This document shows, one piece after another, positions 50,590 through 61,490 of a DNA stretch of 64,000 bases. The translations under genes were made by a program, and so were the position numbers. Below the pieces are notes generated by a model. The model saw only the letters and a list, made by a program, of their open reading frames with translations. It was not told where the DNA came from and did no database searches. Location: assembly GCA_020634115.1 (NCBI GenBank), contig JACKCH010000012.1, positions 186,001 through 250,000 of the forward strand. The letters are read 5' to 3'. Each line of letters begins with the position of its first letter. Position 1 is the stretch's first letter. The DNA is from Anaerolineaceae bacterium. Lineage in GTDB: Bacteria; Chloroflexota; Anaerolineae; Aggregatilineales; Phototrophicaceae.

Positions 50590-50889
50590 ATGGACATCCT
50601 GCAAAATGTAGATATGAACACGCTGATGCTGCTCGGTGTTGGGTTGGCCGTTTTATGCGTGGTAGGGCTGTTGTTGTTCTTCGGATTGCAGCTTATCGGG
50701 TCAGTTTTCAGTACGTTGTTTGGGTTTATCCACCTCTTTACCAGCATTGTAACCGGCGGGCCAGCGGCCTGGTGTGGCTGTCTGGTGCTGATCTTTGCCT
50801 GTTTGCTGTGTGTGGGGACGGTGCTGCTTTACTCGTCATGCAGCGCAAACCCCTCAGCGATGAATTTCTGCGCGTTATTTCCCGGATAA
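50590..50889 (+). CDS. Small Cys-containing membrane protein
   Basis: A 99-residue product that is almost entirely hydrophobic, with two or three predicted TM segments (about 11-37, 42-55 and 59-82) and six Cys, four of them in the third segment and after (WCGCLVLIFACLLC). AGAGGATAG precedes the ATG. No family was recognised. It follows the HAD gene by 14 bases and ends at the ftsH terminator, with which it is convergent. Confidence 0.6.
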   Translation: MDILQNVDMNTLMLLGVGLAVLCVVGLLLFFGLQLIGSVFSTLFGFIHLFTSIVTGGPAAWCGCLVLIFACLLCVGTVLLYSSCSANPSAMNFCALFPG

Positions 50890-50919
50890 ATAAAAAGAGC
50901 CACCTTTTAGAGGCGGCTC
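50886..50919 (-). terminator. Terminator of ftsH
   Basis: On the minus strand GAGCC (50919-50915) pairs with GGCTC (50901-50897) around an inner CCT/AGG pair, followed by TTTTTATTTA. It lies 20 bases after the ftsH stop. Confidence 0.65.
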
Positions 50920-50938
50920 CTGTTAGCGTTACTTGTTT

Positions 50939-52882
50939 CTAAGCCGGGCTGGGTGCAGTACCAGGTTTGCCCAGCGATGGGAGGCTGTCGTCTTCCTCCG
51001 GTGTTTCTTTGTCGTTTGATTTGGGTCGCGGTTTGGGCGTATCCGACACACCAGGGACAAACCCGTGCCGACCTTCGATCACGGCCAGGAATTCATCGGC
51101 TTCCAGGGTTTCAACCTCTAAGAGCCGTTCGGAAACTGCGTCAAGTTTATCGCGGTGTTCGCTGAGGATACGGCGGGCTTCATCATACGCCCAGGTGACA
51201 ATCGCACGAACCTCAGAGTCAATCTCCTCGGCCACCGCCTCACTGTAATCGCGCTGTTCGCTGATCTCCCGCCCCAGGAAAACCATCTCTTCTTTCTGGC
51301 CGAACATCATCGGGCCGAGTTTGTCACTCATGCCGAAGCGAGTCACCATTGCCCGGGCGACTTTCGCGACTTGTTCCAGGTCATTCATCGCCCCGGTAGT
51401 GATTTCCCCAAATACAAGTTCTTCAGCGGCACGCCCAGCTAACGCCATGACGATCTGACTCTTGAGGCGGGAGCGTGTCATGTGCAGAGAGTCTTCGTTC
51501 GGCAGATAGATCGTGACCCCGGCGGCCATCCCGCGTGGAATGATCGTCACTTTGCGTACCGGGTCACTGTCGGGCAGGAAATAGGCGGCGACGGCGTGAC
51601 CGGCCTCATGGTAGGCGGTAATCCGCTGATCGTTCGGGCTAATCACCCGGCTCTTGCGTTCCGGCCCAATAATTATCCGCTCAATCGCGGAATGGAAGTC
51701 GTTTTCGCCGATGGTTTTCTTATTCTTACGGGCCGCCAGGATGGCCGCTTCGTTCACCATGTTTTCGATGTCAGCCCCCACAAAGCCCGGTGTGGATTTT
51801 GCCAGCGATTTGAGATCCACATCGGAAGCTAAGGGTTTACCGCGTACATGCACCTTCAGAATGGCTTCGCGCCCGCGCATATCCGGGCGATCCAGGACGA
51901 CGCGGCGGTCAAACCGTCCCGGACGCAGCAGCGCCGGGTCGAGAATATCGGGGCGATTGGTGGCAGCGACGACGATCACGTTCGTATCGGTATCGAAACC
52001 ATCCATTTCGACCAGAATCTGATTGAGTGTCTGCTCCCGCTCATCATGACTACCACCTAGCCCTGCACCCCGATGCCGCCCAACGGCGTCAATTTCGTCC
52101 ACGAAGATAATGCACGGGCTGTGGCGTTTGGCCTGGGTAAATAGGTCGCGGACACGGCTGGCACCTACGCCTACAAACATTTCCACGAACTCAGAGCCGG
52201 AAATGGTAAAGAACGGCACACCGGCTTCACCGGCCACCGCTTTTGCCAGGAGGGTTTTGCCTGTGCCGGGACTACCGACCAGCAGCACGCCTTTAGGGAT
52301 GCGAGCGCCAAGCTGGATGAACTTATCCGGCTCTTTTAAAAACTCGACCACTTCCGCCAGTTCTTCTTTGGCCTCGTCCGCGCCTGCTACGTCATCGAAA
52401 GTGACTGAGGGTTGGTCACTGTTAAACATCCGGGCGCGGCTTTTGCCGAAGGCCATCGCCTGGTTGTTAGAACCCTGTGCCTGCCGCAGCATGAAGAAGA
52501 TCAGGCCGCCCAGCAGAATGATCGGGAGCAGGGTGGTGATGACACTGAAGCCCACCGCTGCCCAATTGTTGGGTTGTTCAAATTCCCAGGCGATGCTGCT
52601 GATCTGCGCCGGTGTGATGCCATGCTGGGTAAGCTGCTCTTCAGCGGAAATCTCCGGCGCTTTGGTCGTGACCGACTGCGTGCCATTATTGTACTGGATG
52701 TAGAGCTGGTCGCCGACCACACGAATACTATTTACATTCTCATTTTGGATCTGGTTGACTAACTCCGTGAATTGAATCTGTGAAGGTTCGTTATCGCTTC
52801 CCGCGATTCCCAGGATGATGACGAAAATGATAAACACGAAAAACAGATAGAGTAGGGTATTGCGTGTTCTCGGATTACTCAT
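50939..52882 (-). CDS. ftsH: ATP-dependent zinc metalloprotease FtsH
   Basis: A 647-residue membrane AAA protease that degrades membrane and regulatory proteins. It has TM segments at about 9-28 and 108-132 with an outside domain between them, Walker A GSPGTGKT (203-210), Walker B with VDEIDAVGR (261-269), the second region of homology (ATNRPDILDPALLRPGRFDR) and the zinc motif HEAGH (425-429). The C-terminus carries a short Pro/Lys-rich extension. GAGGAG lies 11 bases before the start. It is a single-gene unit, divergent from the moxR operon. Confidence 0.98.
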   Translation of the reverse strand: MSNPRTRNTLLYLFFVFIIFVIILGIAGSDNEPSQIQFTELVNQIQNENVNSIRVVGDQLYIQYNNGTQSVTTKAPEISAEEQLTQHGITPAQISSIAWEFEQPNNWAAVGFSVITTLLPIILLGGLIFFMLRQAQGSNNQAMAFGKSRARMFNSDQPSVTFDDVAGADEAKEELAEVVEFLKEPDKFIQLGARIPKGVLLVGSPGTGKTLLAKAVAGEAGVPFFTISGSEFVEMFVGVGASRVRDLFTQAKRHSPCIIFVDEIDAVGRHRGAGLGGSHDEREQTLNQILVEMDGFDTDTNVIVVAATNRPDILDPALLRPGRFDRRVVLDRPDMRGREAILKVHVRGKPLASDVDLKSLAKSTPGFVGADIENMVNEAAILAARKNKKTIGENDFHSAIERIIIGPERKSRVISPNDQRITAYHEAGHAVAAYFLPDSDPVRKVTIIPRGMAAGVTIYLPNEDSLHMTRSRLKSQIVMALAGRAAEELVFGEITTGAMNDLEQVAKVARAMVTRFGMSDKLGPMMFGQKEEMVFLGREISEQRDYSEAVAEEIDSEVRAIVTWAYDEARRILSEHRDKLDAVSERLLEVETLEADEFLAVIEGRHGFVPGVSDTPKPRPKSNDKETPEEDDSLPSLGKPGTAPSPA

Positions 52883-53036
52883 GATTGGTTTGACTCCTCA
52901 TAGCGTGCCTGGCAAGCGTGTGAGGGGCGACTTTTCCATTCCATCCAGACATCTACCATATATCCATAGCACATCTTCTATGAAAATTATACAATTTATC
53001 TGGCTTATCTTCTAGGAATAATCGTTAAGCGTATCT

Positions 53037-54022
<986 letters not shown>

Positions 54023-54023
<1 letters not shown>

Positions 54024-54904
54024 TGCTGACCGCCGAAACCTTGCAGAAAATCCGCCGGATTGATTTGCGCACGCGGCGGTTAGTCGAGGAGTCTTTCGCC
54101 GGGGAATATCACTCGGTTTTTAAGGGGCGGGGTATCGAGTTTGATACCGTGCGCCCCTACGAACCCGGCGACGACGTGCGGGATATTGACTGGAATGTGA
54201 CCGCCCGCACCGGGACTCCCTTTGTCAAGCGCTATGTTGAAGAACGCGAACTCACGGTGATGCTGGCGTTGGATGTGAGCGCCTCGACCTTTTTTGGCAC
54301 ACACACCCGCCAGAAGCGCGATACGGCGGTTGAACTCGGCGCGGTGCTGGCTTATGCGGCGATTCGCAATCATGACCGGGTTGGACTGCTGCTGTTTAGC
54401 GACCAGATCGAACACTACGTTGCGCCGCACAAAGGGCGTAACCATGTGCTGCGCCTGATTCGTGATTTGATGGCGGCAGAGCCGGTCAATCGAGGGACAG
54501 GGCTGGCGCTGGGGTTGCGGACAGTGAATCGCCTGCTCAAACGCCGGGCGATTGTGTTCCTGATGTCGGATTTTCTGGCCGCTGGCGACTCGTATGTCCG
54601 CGATTTACAACTGACCGCCCGCCGTCATGACCTGATTGGCGTGGTCTTGAGTGACCCGCTGGAAGCGGCCTGGCCGGATGCCGGTTTGGTCGCGCTGCGG
54701 GATGCCGAAACCGGTGAAGTGACGTGGAGGGATACCGCAGCACCGGCCTGGCGGGAGCAGTTTGGGCAGGATGCGGGGCGCTTCCGTGCGGCACGAGACG
54801 CGGCGTTAGCACAGGCGCAGGTTGACCGGATTGATGTGCCGACCAACAGCGATTACGTGCTGGCGTTGACCCGTTTTTTCCAGGGGCGGACGCGGCGTGG
54901 GTAA
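54023..54904 (+). CDS. DUF58 / vWA-like protein
   Basis: A 293-residue protein with the DUF58 signature GRGIEFDTVRPYEPGDDVRDIDWNVTARTG reduced here to its core (FDTVRPYEPGDDVRDIDW) and a vWA-like fold carrying a metal-site motif DVSAS. Partner of MoxR in such operons; it probably binds the ATPase through its vWA part. No TM segment is present. It overlaps both neighbours. Confidence 0.93.
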
Positions 54905-55841
54905 AAATCTCCCATACGGACGATTGGCATTTGCGCTGGTACTTTTGGCTGCACTATCGGTGAGCGTAACGGCTCAGGATAGCGTGACGGCTCGTTTTAC
55001 GCCGGACAACCTTGCGCCGCTGATCGGAGAGCCGGTACAGCTTGCGCTGGTGGTTCAGACTCCCGCCGGAACGACGGTGAGTTGGCCGAATTTCCCGGAT
55101 GACTGGCCGCCGTTTGTGGTGCGGGCAGTGGGTGAACTGGAAACAGCCAACAACGGCGGCGGGCAGATTTTCCAGCAAACCCTGACCGTGATTCTCTGGC
55201 AGCCGGGCGACTATGAAACGCCGGATTTGACGCTGGATTACCAACTACCCGGCGCGGCTGAGATACAGCATATCCGGGTTGAAAAAGCGTTTTTCTCCGT
55301 GCCAAGCGTGCTTGACCCGGATGACCTGACGCTGCGCCCGTTGAAACCCCCGCTTGCGCTGTCGTATGTATCGCCATTTTTGATTCTGGCTATTGGGGTG
55401 ATAGTGATAGCCGGGGCATATAGCGGGTGGCGCTGGCGGCGTCGTTCAGTGATACGACTGCCGCGAACGGCGACAGCCAGCGATTTGCATCCGGCGGCGC
55501 AGTCCGCTTTAACACAGATTCGCCGGGTATTTGACAGTCCATTATCCCCCGCCGATTCCTATCGGGTGGCGGCGGACGCGCTGCGCGGCTATGTGGGTGG
55601 TCGTTTTAGTGTGTCTGCGTCGGAACTCACTACAGCGGAGCTAATAGCTACCCTGGAAGCGCAGCCCGATATTGCCCCGCGCCGCCAGCGTGAACTCGGC
55701 CAGATGTTAGGGCAGGCCGATTTAGTGAAATTCGCCGGGATGCAGCCGCGCTCGAATGCGGCCCGGCGGTTGTTGAGTGCGGCTTATCAATGGGTGGAAC
55801 AGGTTGACCGCGCTGCGAATGGTGGCGAGAAACCCTCATGA
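54897..55841 (+). CDS. BatD-like membrane protein (first of two)
   Basis: A 314-residue protein starting at GTG 54897 inside the DUF58 gene. It has a signal peptide (about 1-26, ending VTAQ), an outside beta domain (about 28-150), a TM segment (about 159-182) and a cytoplasmic helical domain (about 195-305) resembling the C-terminal part of BatD and DUF4381 proteins. In Bat operons this position is often taken by a DUF4381 protein. It overlaps the BatA gene by four bases. Confidence 0.8.
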   Translation: MGKNLPYGRLAFALVLLAALSVSVTAQDSVTARFTPDNLAPLIGEPVQLALVVQTPAGTTVSWPNFPDDWPPFVVRAVGELETANNGGGQIFQQTLTVILWQPGDYETPDLTLDYQLPGAAEIQHIRVEKAFFSVPSVLDPDDLTLRPLKPPLALSYVSPFLILAIGVIVIAGAYSGWRWRRRSVIRLPRTATASDLHPAAQSALTQIRRVFDSPLSPADSYRVAADALRGYVGGRFSVSASELTTAELIATLEAQPDIAPRRQRELGQMLGQADLVKFAGMQPRSNAARRLLSAAYQWVEQVDRAANGGEKPS

Positions 55842-56833
55842 TATTTCGTTTTGCACATCCCCTGGTATTGGCACTTTTGCCCCTGCCGCCGCTGCTCTGG
55901 TTGGTTTCTCGCTGGCTCGGTTGGCGCTGGGAAGCGCCGAGTCTGCGTTATTCCGATACCCGGCTGTTGGCTGGACTGCCGGTAAGCTGGCGGGTTCGCC
56001 TGCGTCGCCTGCCGGACGTGTTGCGATTATTGGCGTGGCTGCTGCTGGTCGTCGGGCTGGCGCGGCCTCAGAGCGGGCGCAGTCAGGACATTATCCAGGG
56101 GCAGGGCGTAGATATTGTGCTGGCGCTGGATATTTCCGGTAGTATGGCCGGGTTGGATTTTCAACCGCAGAACCGGCTGGAAGCGGCCAAGTCCGTGATT
56201 GCGGATTTTGTAGCGGGGCGCGAATTTGACCGGATTGGCCTGGTCGTGTTCGCCAGCGATGCGTTCCAACTCGTGCCGCCCACATTGGATTACCCGGCGC
56301 TGCTGCGCTCGCTGGGGAGTGTGCGTTTGGCGAATGAATTAGGAATTGGCGACGCGACGGCGATTGGGCAAGGGCTGGCAACCGCCGCGAACATGATGCG
56401 TACCAGCGCGGCGGCCAGTAAAGTGATTATTCTGCTGACCGACGGCGCGAATACCGCCGGGAACTTCGACCCTATCACGGCGGCGCAGGCGGTAGCGACC
56501 TTAGATATGCGCGTCTACACGATTGGCATCGGGAAGCCGGGGTTAGTGCCATTTTTAGATTCAAACGGCAACACGATTACCGTAGAAAGCGATTTGGACG
56601 AGGCGACTTTGGGGGCGATTGCGGATACCGCCGATGGCCGTTACTTCCGGGCGGAGGACGCCGCTGATTTACAGCAGATTTACGAGCAGATTGACGCGCT
56701 GGAACGCAGTGATGTAGAGAAACAGGTGTTTGTGCGCTGGCAGGAACAGGCCTGGGTGTTATTGTGGGGCGGTTTGGCGGCGCTCATCCTTGAGCGAGTC
56801 CTGCGGCATAGTGTTTTCCAGGTGGTGCCATGA
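55838..56833 (+). CDS. batA: von Willebrand A membrane protein BatA
   Basis: A 331-residue protein with TM segments at about 6-27 and 60-80, a vWA domain (about 90-270) with a complete metal-ion-dependent adhesion site (DISGS, then a Thr in the middle loop and LTDGANT) and a C-terminal TM segment (about 306-322). The vWA domain faces the outside or periplasm-like space in known BatA topology. It overlaps both neighbours by four bases. Confidence 0.92.
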   Translation: MIFRFAHPLVLALLPLPPLLWLVSRWLGWRWEAPSLRYSDTRLLAGLPVSWRVRLRRLPDVLRLLAWLLLVVGLARPQSGRSQDIIQGQGVDIVLALDISGSMAGLDFQPQNRLEAAKSVIADFVAGREFDRIGLVVFASDAFQLVPPTLDYPALLRSLGSVRLANELGIGDATAIGQGLATAANMMRTSAAASKVIILLTDGANTAGNFDPITAAQAVATLDMRVYTIGIGKPGLVPFLDSNGNTITVESDLDEATLGAIADTADGRYFRAEDAADLQQIYEQIDALERSDVEKQVFVRWQEQAWVLLWGGLAALILERVLRHSVFQVVP

Positions 56834-57846
56834 GTGGATTCCTGTATCCCTCGGTACTGTTCTTACTATTGCTGATCCCGTTAGCGGCGGTGTTTTTCGT
56901 CTGGTGCTGGCGGGTGCGGGCGGCGCTGCTCGCTACTTTGGGCGAGGCGCGCCAGGTGGGAAATCTAGTAAGCGCCATTCAACCCGCCCGGCGCATCATC
57001 AAACAGGTGTTATGGTCGCTGGCGGTTGGGTCGCTGATTCTGGCGCTGGCACGCCCGGTGTGGGGCGTTGAGGCCGACGTGATCGAAACACGGGGCGTTT
57101 CTGTGATGGCGGTGCTGGACGTGAGCGCCAGCATGGACGCTCAGGATGTGCTGCCCAGCCGGATCGAACAGGCAAAATTCGCGCTGCGTGATCTGTTCAC
57201 CAACCTTCAGGGGAATGAACTAGGCCTGGTGCTGTTCGCTGGGGATGCTGTCCTCCAATTTCCGCTGACGACGGATACCGGTGCGGCAGAGTCCTTTTTG
57301 AGTGCGGCCAGCACACAGTCCATTACGCGCCAGGGAACGGCGCTTGAAGCGGCGCTGCGGCTGGCCTTGACCGGATTTGAGGCCGGGCGTTCCGGGGCGC
57401 AGATCATTGTGCTGGTCAGTGATGGCGAAAATTTTGAGGGCGACCCGCTGCGGGCGGCGCGCGAGGCCGCCGAACGGGATGTGACTATCTATACGCTAGG
57501 GGTAGGGGGTGTGGACGAAGGTGCCCCGATTCCGGTTTATGATGCCAATGGGCAGATCACCGGCTATAAGTCCGAGGCCGACGGCAGCCTGGCGCTTTCT
57601 CGGTTGGATGAAACGCGGTTGCGGCAGATTGCCGAGCTTACCGGGGGGCAGTATTGGCGACTGGATGGGGGGGCAGAAAATATTCGCGCATTGAGTGATG
57701 CGATTAACCAACTTGAGGATGGATTATTGGGCAGCCAGTCCGAACGGCGCGGTGTGGAGCGTTTTGAGATTTTTGTGATGCTGGCGCTGTTGGCGCTTTC
57801 GGCAGAGATGCTGCTGCCAGAAACGGCTGCTGACGATGCGGCGTAA
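56830..57846 (+). CDS. batB: von Willebrand A membrane protein BatB
   Basis: A 338-residue protein with the same plan as BatA: two N-terminal TM segments (about 5-30 and 55-75), a vWA domain with DVSAS and VSDGENF, and a C-terminal TM segment (about 310-328). A short loop GVDEGAPIPVYDANGQITGYK, seen in BatB proteins, is present (partly listed here as VDEGAPIPV). BatA and BatB likely form a membrane pair served by MoxR. Confidence 0.92.
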   Translation: MSGFLYPSVLFLLLLIPLAAVFFVWCWRVRAALLATLGEARQVGNLVSAIQPARRIIKQVLWSLAVGSLILALARPVWGVEADVIETRGVSVMAVLDVSASMDAQDVLPSRIEQAKFALRDLFTNLQGNELGLVLFAGDAVLQFPLTTDTGAAESFLSAASTQSITRQGTALEAALRLALTGFEAGRSGAQIIVLVSDGENFEGDPLRAAREAAERDVTIYTLGVGGVDEGAPIPVYDANGQITGYKSEADGSLALSRLDETRLRQIAELTGGQYWRLDGGAENIRALSDAINQLEDGLLGSQSERRGVERFEIFVMLALLALSAEMLLPETAADDAA

Positions 57847-58507
57847 AGGGATTTCGACTGTATTGGTCGTACTTGCCCTGGCGGTACTGGCAGGCTGCGG
57901 CGTTGACCCGGCAGAGCGCAATAACACGGGTAATGCCCTGTATGGGCAGGGAGATTTTGCCGGGGCGGTGGATGTTTATGAGTTGGCGCTGGTGGCCGCG
58001 CCCGACGAGCCGGTATCTTACTATAACATCGCCAGTGCCTTAGCGATGGATGGTGATCTGGAGCGGGCAGTGCTGGCGTTGGAACAGGCTTTGAAAACGT
58101 CCGATACGGGCTTACAGGCACAGGCGTACTACAATCTGGGGAATGTCTACATGGTGTTAGGGGATTTCGCGGACGCGGTGAGCGCCTACCAGCAAACCCT
58201 GCTGCGCCAGCCGGATGACGCCAATGCCCGCTACAACCTGGAACTGGCGCTGCGGCAGATCACCCCGCTACCCGACGAGAGTGGGGGCGGGGAAACGACC
58301 CCGACGCCGGAGTCCACCGAGTCGCCTGAAGCGACGCCGGATACTGGCGACTCCCCGACAGCGACGCCCACGCCGGAAAATGCGCTCAGCCCGGCGGATG
58401 CTGAACGCTTGCTCGACAGCGCGGCACAGAATCAGGATGTGTTGAGCGAACTCCTGCTGACGGAAACCGCCCCTTTGACCGACGACACCCCACAAAAGGA
58501 TTGGTAG
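57836..58507 (+). CDS. TPR lipoprotein (BatC-like)
   Basis: A 223-residue protein with a signal peptide ending in a lipobox (LAGC), three TPR-type repeats (about 26-140; NTGNALYGQGDFAGAV and YYNLGNVYMVLGDFADAV) and a Pro/Thr/Glu/Ser-rich linker (about 148-185). The C-terminal helix is short. Its start overlaps batB by 11 bases. BatC proteins are thought to hold BatA and BatB together. Confidence 0.88.
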   Translation: MRRKGISTVLVVLALAVLAGCGVDPAERNNTGNALYGQGDFAGAVDVYELALVAAPDEPVSYYNIASALAMDGDLERAVLALEQALKTSDTGLQAQAYYNLGNVYMVLGDFADAVSAYQQTLLRQPDDANARYNLELALRQITPLPDESGGGETTPTPESTESPEATPDTGDSPTATPTPENALSPADAERLLDSAAQNQDVLSELLLTETAPLTDDTPQKDW

Positions 58508-58512
58508 CACTG

Positions 58513-59868
58513 ATGAGCCGGGTCGTTCGCTTACTGGGTATTGTTGCCGGGGTTTTGCTGCTGAGTGGTTTCGCTGTGGCGCAGAACGGCAGCGATTACT
58601 ACGTGGAGGCCGAGGTAGATAATGCTACTCCGTTTGTGGGGGAGCGTATGGTCTACACGCTGCGATTTTTCGCGGCTGCCGATGTCACGCTCCCGGCACA
58701 GACCCGTTACCAGCCATCTCCGTTTGAGGGATTCTGGTACGGTGGCGAGTTAGCCGAAGAGCAGACCGCGCAGCAAGTGGGCGGACGCCAGTACATTGTG
58801 CGCGAAATCCGTACCGTGCTTTTCCCGCTGCGGGTGGGTGCGCTGCCGATTTCATCGGCTGGAATCGTGTTCCCGGCAACCGTATTCCGGGGGGAGGAAA
58901 CCCTACTGGCCGATCCGGTGGTGGTGGATGTTCAGCCGCTGCCAGGGGGCGCGCCGGAGGGGTATAACGGGGCGGTAGGGCAGTTCGATATGGTCGCCAG
59001 CATTGACCGCACTCAGGCCACGCAGGGCGAACCGGTTACGCTCACCCTGACCGTGACCGGAACGGGCAACGTCGAGCAGCTTTTGCCGCCGGAACTGAAT
59101 GTTCCGCAAAGTTGGCGCATGTATGCCGCTGCGCCGGTCTTCCGTCCGTTGGATAACACCGTATCGCTCGGTGAAAAAGTCTTTTCATGGCAGCTTGTCC
59201 CCGGCCAGACCGGGGAACAGGTACTCCCGGCGGTGACGCTGCCTTTCTTCGACCCCTCAAGCCTGACGTATCGCTCGATCAGTACCGCGCCGGTTACGCT
59301 GAATATCACCCCGGCGGATTCCGTTCCGGCGGCACAGCCTTCTACCCAACAAGCTCTATCCGAAGCCGGGCTGCGCCCCCTCAAATCGGTTCCGGCCAAC
59401 CTCAATTTGGGAGTATCCGGCATTTCGGCTATCTGGTGGCTCTGCCCGCTGGCCGGACTGCCGCTGTTGGCGGTGGTTGGCGCGGGGGTGTGGGAGCGCC
59501 GCCGCCGCTGGTTGGCGCAAAACCACGCCCGTCTCCAAAGTGCCAACGCCTTGTCGAAGGCTGAAAATGGCCTGCAATCTGCCGCCAAACTACCGCCAGA
59601 ACAGGCCTATCGTGCGATCTATAGCCGCATCACTGGTTTCCTGCACGATAAGGCCGATATGAATGTTCAGGGCAGGGGGCATAGCGAACTGCAAGCCCTG
59701 CTGCTGGCGCGGGGCGTCTCGGAAGAGGCCGCGCGGCGGTTTGTTGCTTGCTTGGAACGGGCCGATGAGGGACGCTTTGCACCATCCGGGGCAGTTCCAG
59801 TGTCCGCTTTGGTGAAATCCGCTATCGAAGCCTTAACCGCAGTGGAGCGTGAATGGAAATCAGACTGA
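58513..59868 (+). CDS. BatD membrane protein (second of two)
   Basis: I start this gene at ATG 58513, after the preceding stop; TTG 58501 opens the frame. The 451-residue protein has a signal peptide (ending VAQ), outside beta domains (about 25-130 and 150-270; SIDRTQATQGEPVTLTLTVTG), a TM segment (about 305-325) and a cytoplasmic helical domain. This is the classical BatD layout (oxygen tolerance family). It overlaps the next gene by 16 bases. Confidence 0.9.
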   Translation: MSRVVRLLGIVAGVLLLSGFAVAQNGSDYYVEAEVDNATPFVGERMVYTLRFFAAADVTLPAQTRYQPSPFEGFWYGGELAEEQTAQQVGGRQYIVREIRTVLFPLRVGALPISSAGIVFPATVFRGEETLLADPVVVDVQPLPGGAPEGYNGAVGQFDMVASIDRTQATQGEPVTLTLTVTGTGNVEQLLPPELNVPQSWRMYAAAPVFRPLDNTVSLGEKVFSWQLVPGQTGEQVLPAVTLPFFDPSSLTYRSISTAPVTLNITPADSVPAAQPSTQQALSEAGLRPLKSVPANLNLGVSGISAIWWLCPLAGLPLLAVVGAGVWERRRRWLAQNHARLQSANALSKAENGLQSAAKLPPEQAYRAIYSRITGFLHDKADMNVQGRGHSELQALLLARGVSEEAARRFVACLERADEGRFAPSGAVPVSALVKSAIEALTAVEREWKSD

Positions 59869-60623
59869 AATGGGCTGCTATCCTGCTGCTGGCGCTGTTT
59901 CTTGCTGGCTGGGGCCGGGGGCAGGGGGATGAAACCGCTCTTTTTGCCCAGGCGAACGCAGCCTATGAGAGCGGGAATTACACTCAGGCGATTGACCGCT
60001 ATCTGACGCTGGAAAACCTGCATGTCGTGGATGCCCGCCTGTACTACAACCTGGGGAATGCTTACTACCAAACCGGCGATCTGGGGCGAGCGCTGTTGTA
60101 CTATCTCCGGGCGCAGACGCTTGCGCCGCGTGACAGCGATTTGATGGCTAACATGGCGTTGGTACGGACAGAGCGCCGGGATATTGAAGGGGACGAAAGC
60201 GGTATCCTGGAAGGGTTAGCCGCTTTGACTACCGGTCTGTTGCGGACGGTTGAACTGGCCGCGTTAGATGGGTTACTGTGGGTGTTGTGGTGTGCGGGTA
60301 TGGTCGTCTATATCCTGCGTTCCCGCTGGCGTGAGACGCTGCGCGGCCCACTGCTGGTGGTGGGCGTGGTGGTGGTGTTTGGCCTGCTGCTGCTGGTGAG
60401 CCGGGTCTATATTCAGGACAATCGCCCGACAGCCGTTGTGGTGACGCCTAACAGCCAGGTGATGAGCGGGCCGGGGATGGATTATTTACCATTGTACCCA
60501 TTGTATGCAGCGGCGGAGATTCGTTTGGTCGAGTCCCGTGCGGGGTGGGTGCGCTTCAGTTTGCCTGATGGTCGGCAGGGCTGGCTGCCGGAAAGCGCGA
60601 TTGTGAGCGTCGAGTCGCCTTAA
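59853..60623 (+). CDS. TPR-SH3 membrane protein (BatE-like)
   Basis: A 256-residue protein with a signal peptide (about 1-24), two TPR repeats (about 30-100; YYNLGNAYYQTGDLGRAL), two TM segments (about 135-155 and 165-185) and a C-terminal SH3b domain (about 192-250; VMSGPGMDYLPLY and GWVRFSLPDGRQGWLP). It is the last gene of the moxR unit. Its TAA shares the palindromic TTAA with the sucD stop on the other strand. Confidence 0.88.
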   Translation: MEIRLKWAAILLLALFLAGWGRGQGDETALFAQANAAYESGNYTQAIDRYLTLENLHVVDARLYYNLGNAYYQTGDLGRALLYYLRAQTLAPRDSDLMANMALVRTERRDIEGDESGILEGLAALTTGLLRTVELAALDGLLWVLWCAGMVVYILRSRWRETLRGPLLVVGVVVVFGLLLLVSRVYIQDNRPTAVVVTPNSQVMSGPGMDYLPLYPLYAAAEIRLVESRAGWVRFSLPDGRQGWLPESAIVSVESP

Positions 60624-61489
60624 TCGCTGGCCTGGTGTAGCAGTTCGGGGATGCTTTCCGGGTTTTTGGCGACCCGGACTCCCGCCTCTTGCAGTGCCTT
60701 GATCTTTTCCGGCACTGTGCCGCTGCCATTCTCAATGATGGCCCCGGCATGACCCATACGGATGCCGGGTGGGGCGCTTTCCCCGGCGATGAAGGCGACG
60801 ACTGGCTTGGTCATGTGTCTGCGGATAAACTCTGCCGCGTCTATCTCAGCGCGACCCCCAATTTCCCCAATGAGGACAATTTTTTCCGTTTCGGGGTCTT
60901 CCTCAAACAATTGCAGCATTTCAACAAAGTTCGTGCCGATAACGGGGTCGCCGCCGATGCCGACACAGGCTGTCTGGCCGATTCCAGCCTGGGTCAGCGT
61001 ATACACGATTTCGTAGGTCAGCGTGCCGCTGCGCGATACCACGCCTACACTGCCGGGCGTGGCGATATAGCCGGGCATAATCCCGATTTTAATCTGGTTC
61101 GGGATGAGTAGACCGGGTGAATTCGGGCCGACTAATCGGCTCCCGGTGTGTTGAATATATTCGTAAATGTGCATCATATCCTGAATGGGGATACCTTCGG
61201 TGATGCACACAATCAGTTGGATGTCTGCGTTGATCGCTTCATAAATGGCATCGGGTGCGTGGGTGGCGGGAACACAGATGATGCTGGCATTGGCACCAGT
61301 GGCATCTACGGCCTTCTGAACCGTATCGAAAACCGGTTTGCCATGCACCCATTCGCCCCCTTTGCCCGGTGTGACACCGCCGACAATATGCGTGCCGTAT
61401 TCGGCCATCTGCAAGGTGTGAAAGCTGCCCTCGCGCCCGGTGATACCCTGTACAATCAGGCGGGTGTCGCTTGTGACGAGAACGGACAT
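60620..61489 (-). CDS. sucD: Succinate-CoA ligase subunit alpha
   Basis: The start is ATG 61489, one base after the sucC stop; the longer frame to 61576 would overlap sucC. The 289-residue protein has the CoA-binding Rossmann start (VQGITGREGSFHT), VGPNSPGLL, SRSGTLTYE and the phospho-histidine loop MGHAGAI. It is the catalytic subunit making or using succinyl-CoA in the TCA cycle. It faces the moxR operon tail to tail with overlapping stops. Confidence 0.97.
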   Translation of the reverse strand: MSVLVTSDTRLIVQGITGREGSFHTLQMAEYGTHIVGGVTPGKGGEWVHGKPVFDTVQKAVDATGANASIICVPATHAPDAIYEAINADIQLIVCITEGIPIQDMMHIYEYIQHTGSRLVGPNSPGLLIPNQIKIGIMPGYIATPGSVGVVSRSGTLTYEIVYTLTQAGIGQTACVGIGGDPVIGTNFVEMLQLFEEDPETEKIVLIGEIGGRAEIDAAEFIRRHMTKPVVAFIAGESAPPGIRMGHAGAIIENGSGTVPEKIKALQEAGVRVAKNPESIPELLHQASD

Positions 61490-61490
61490 A

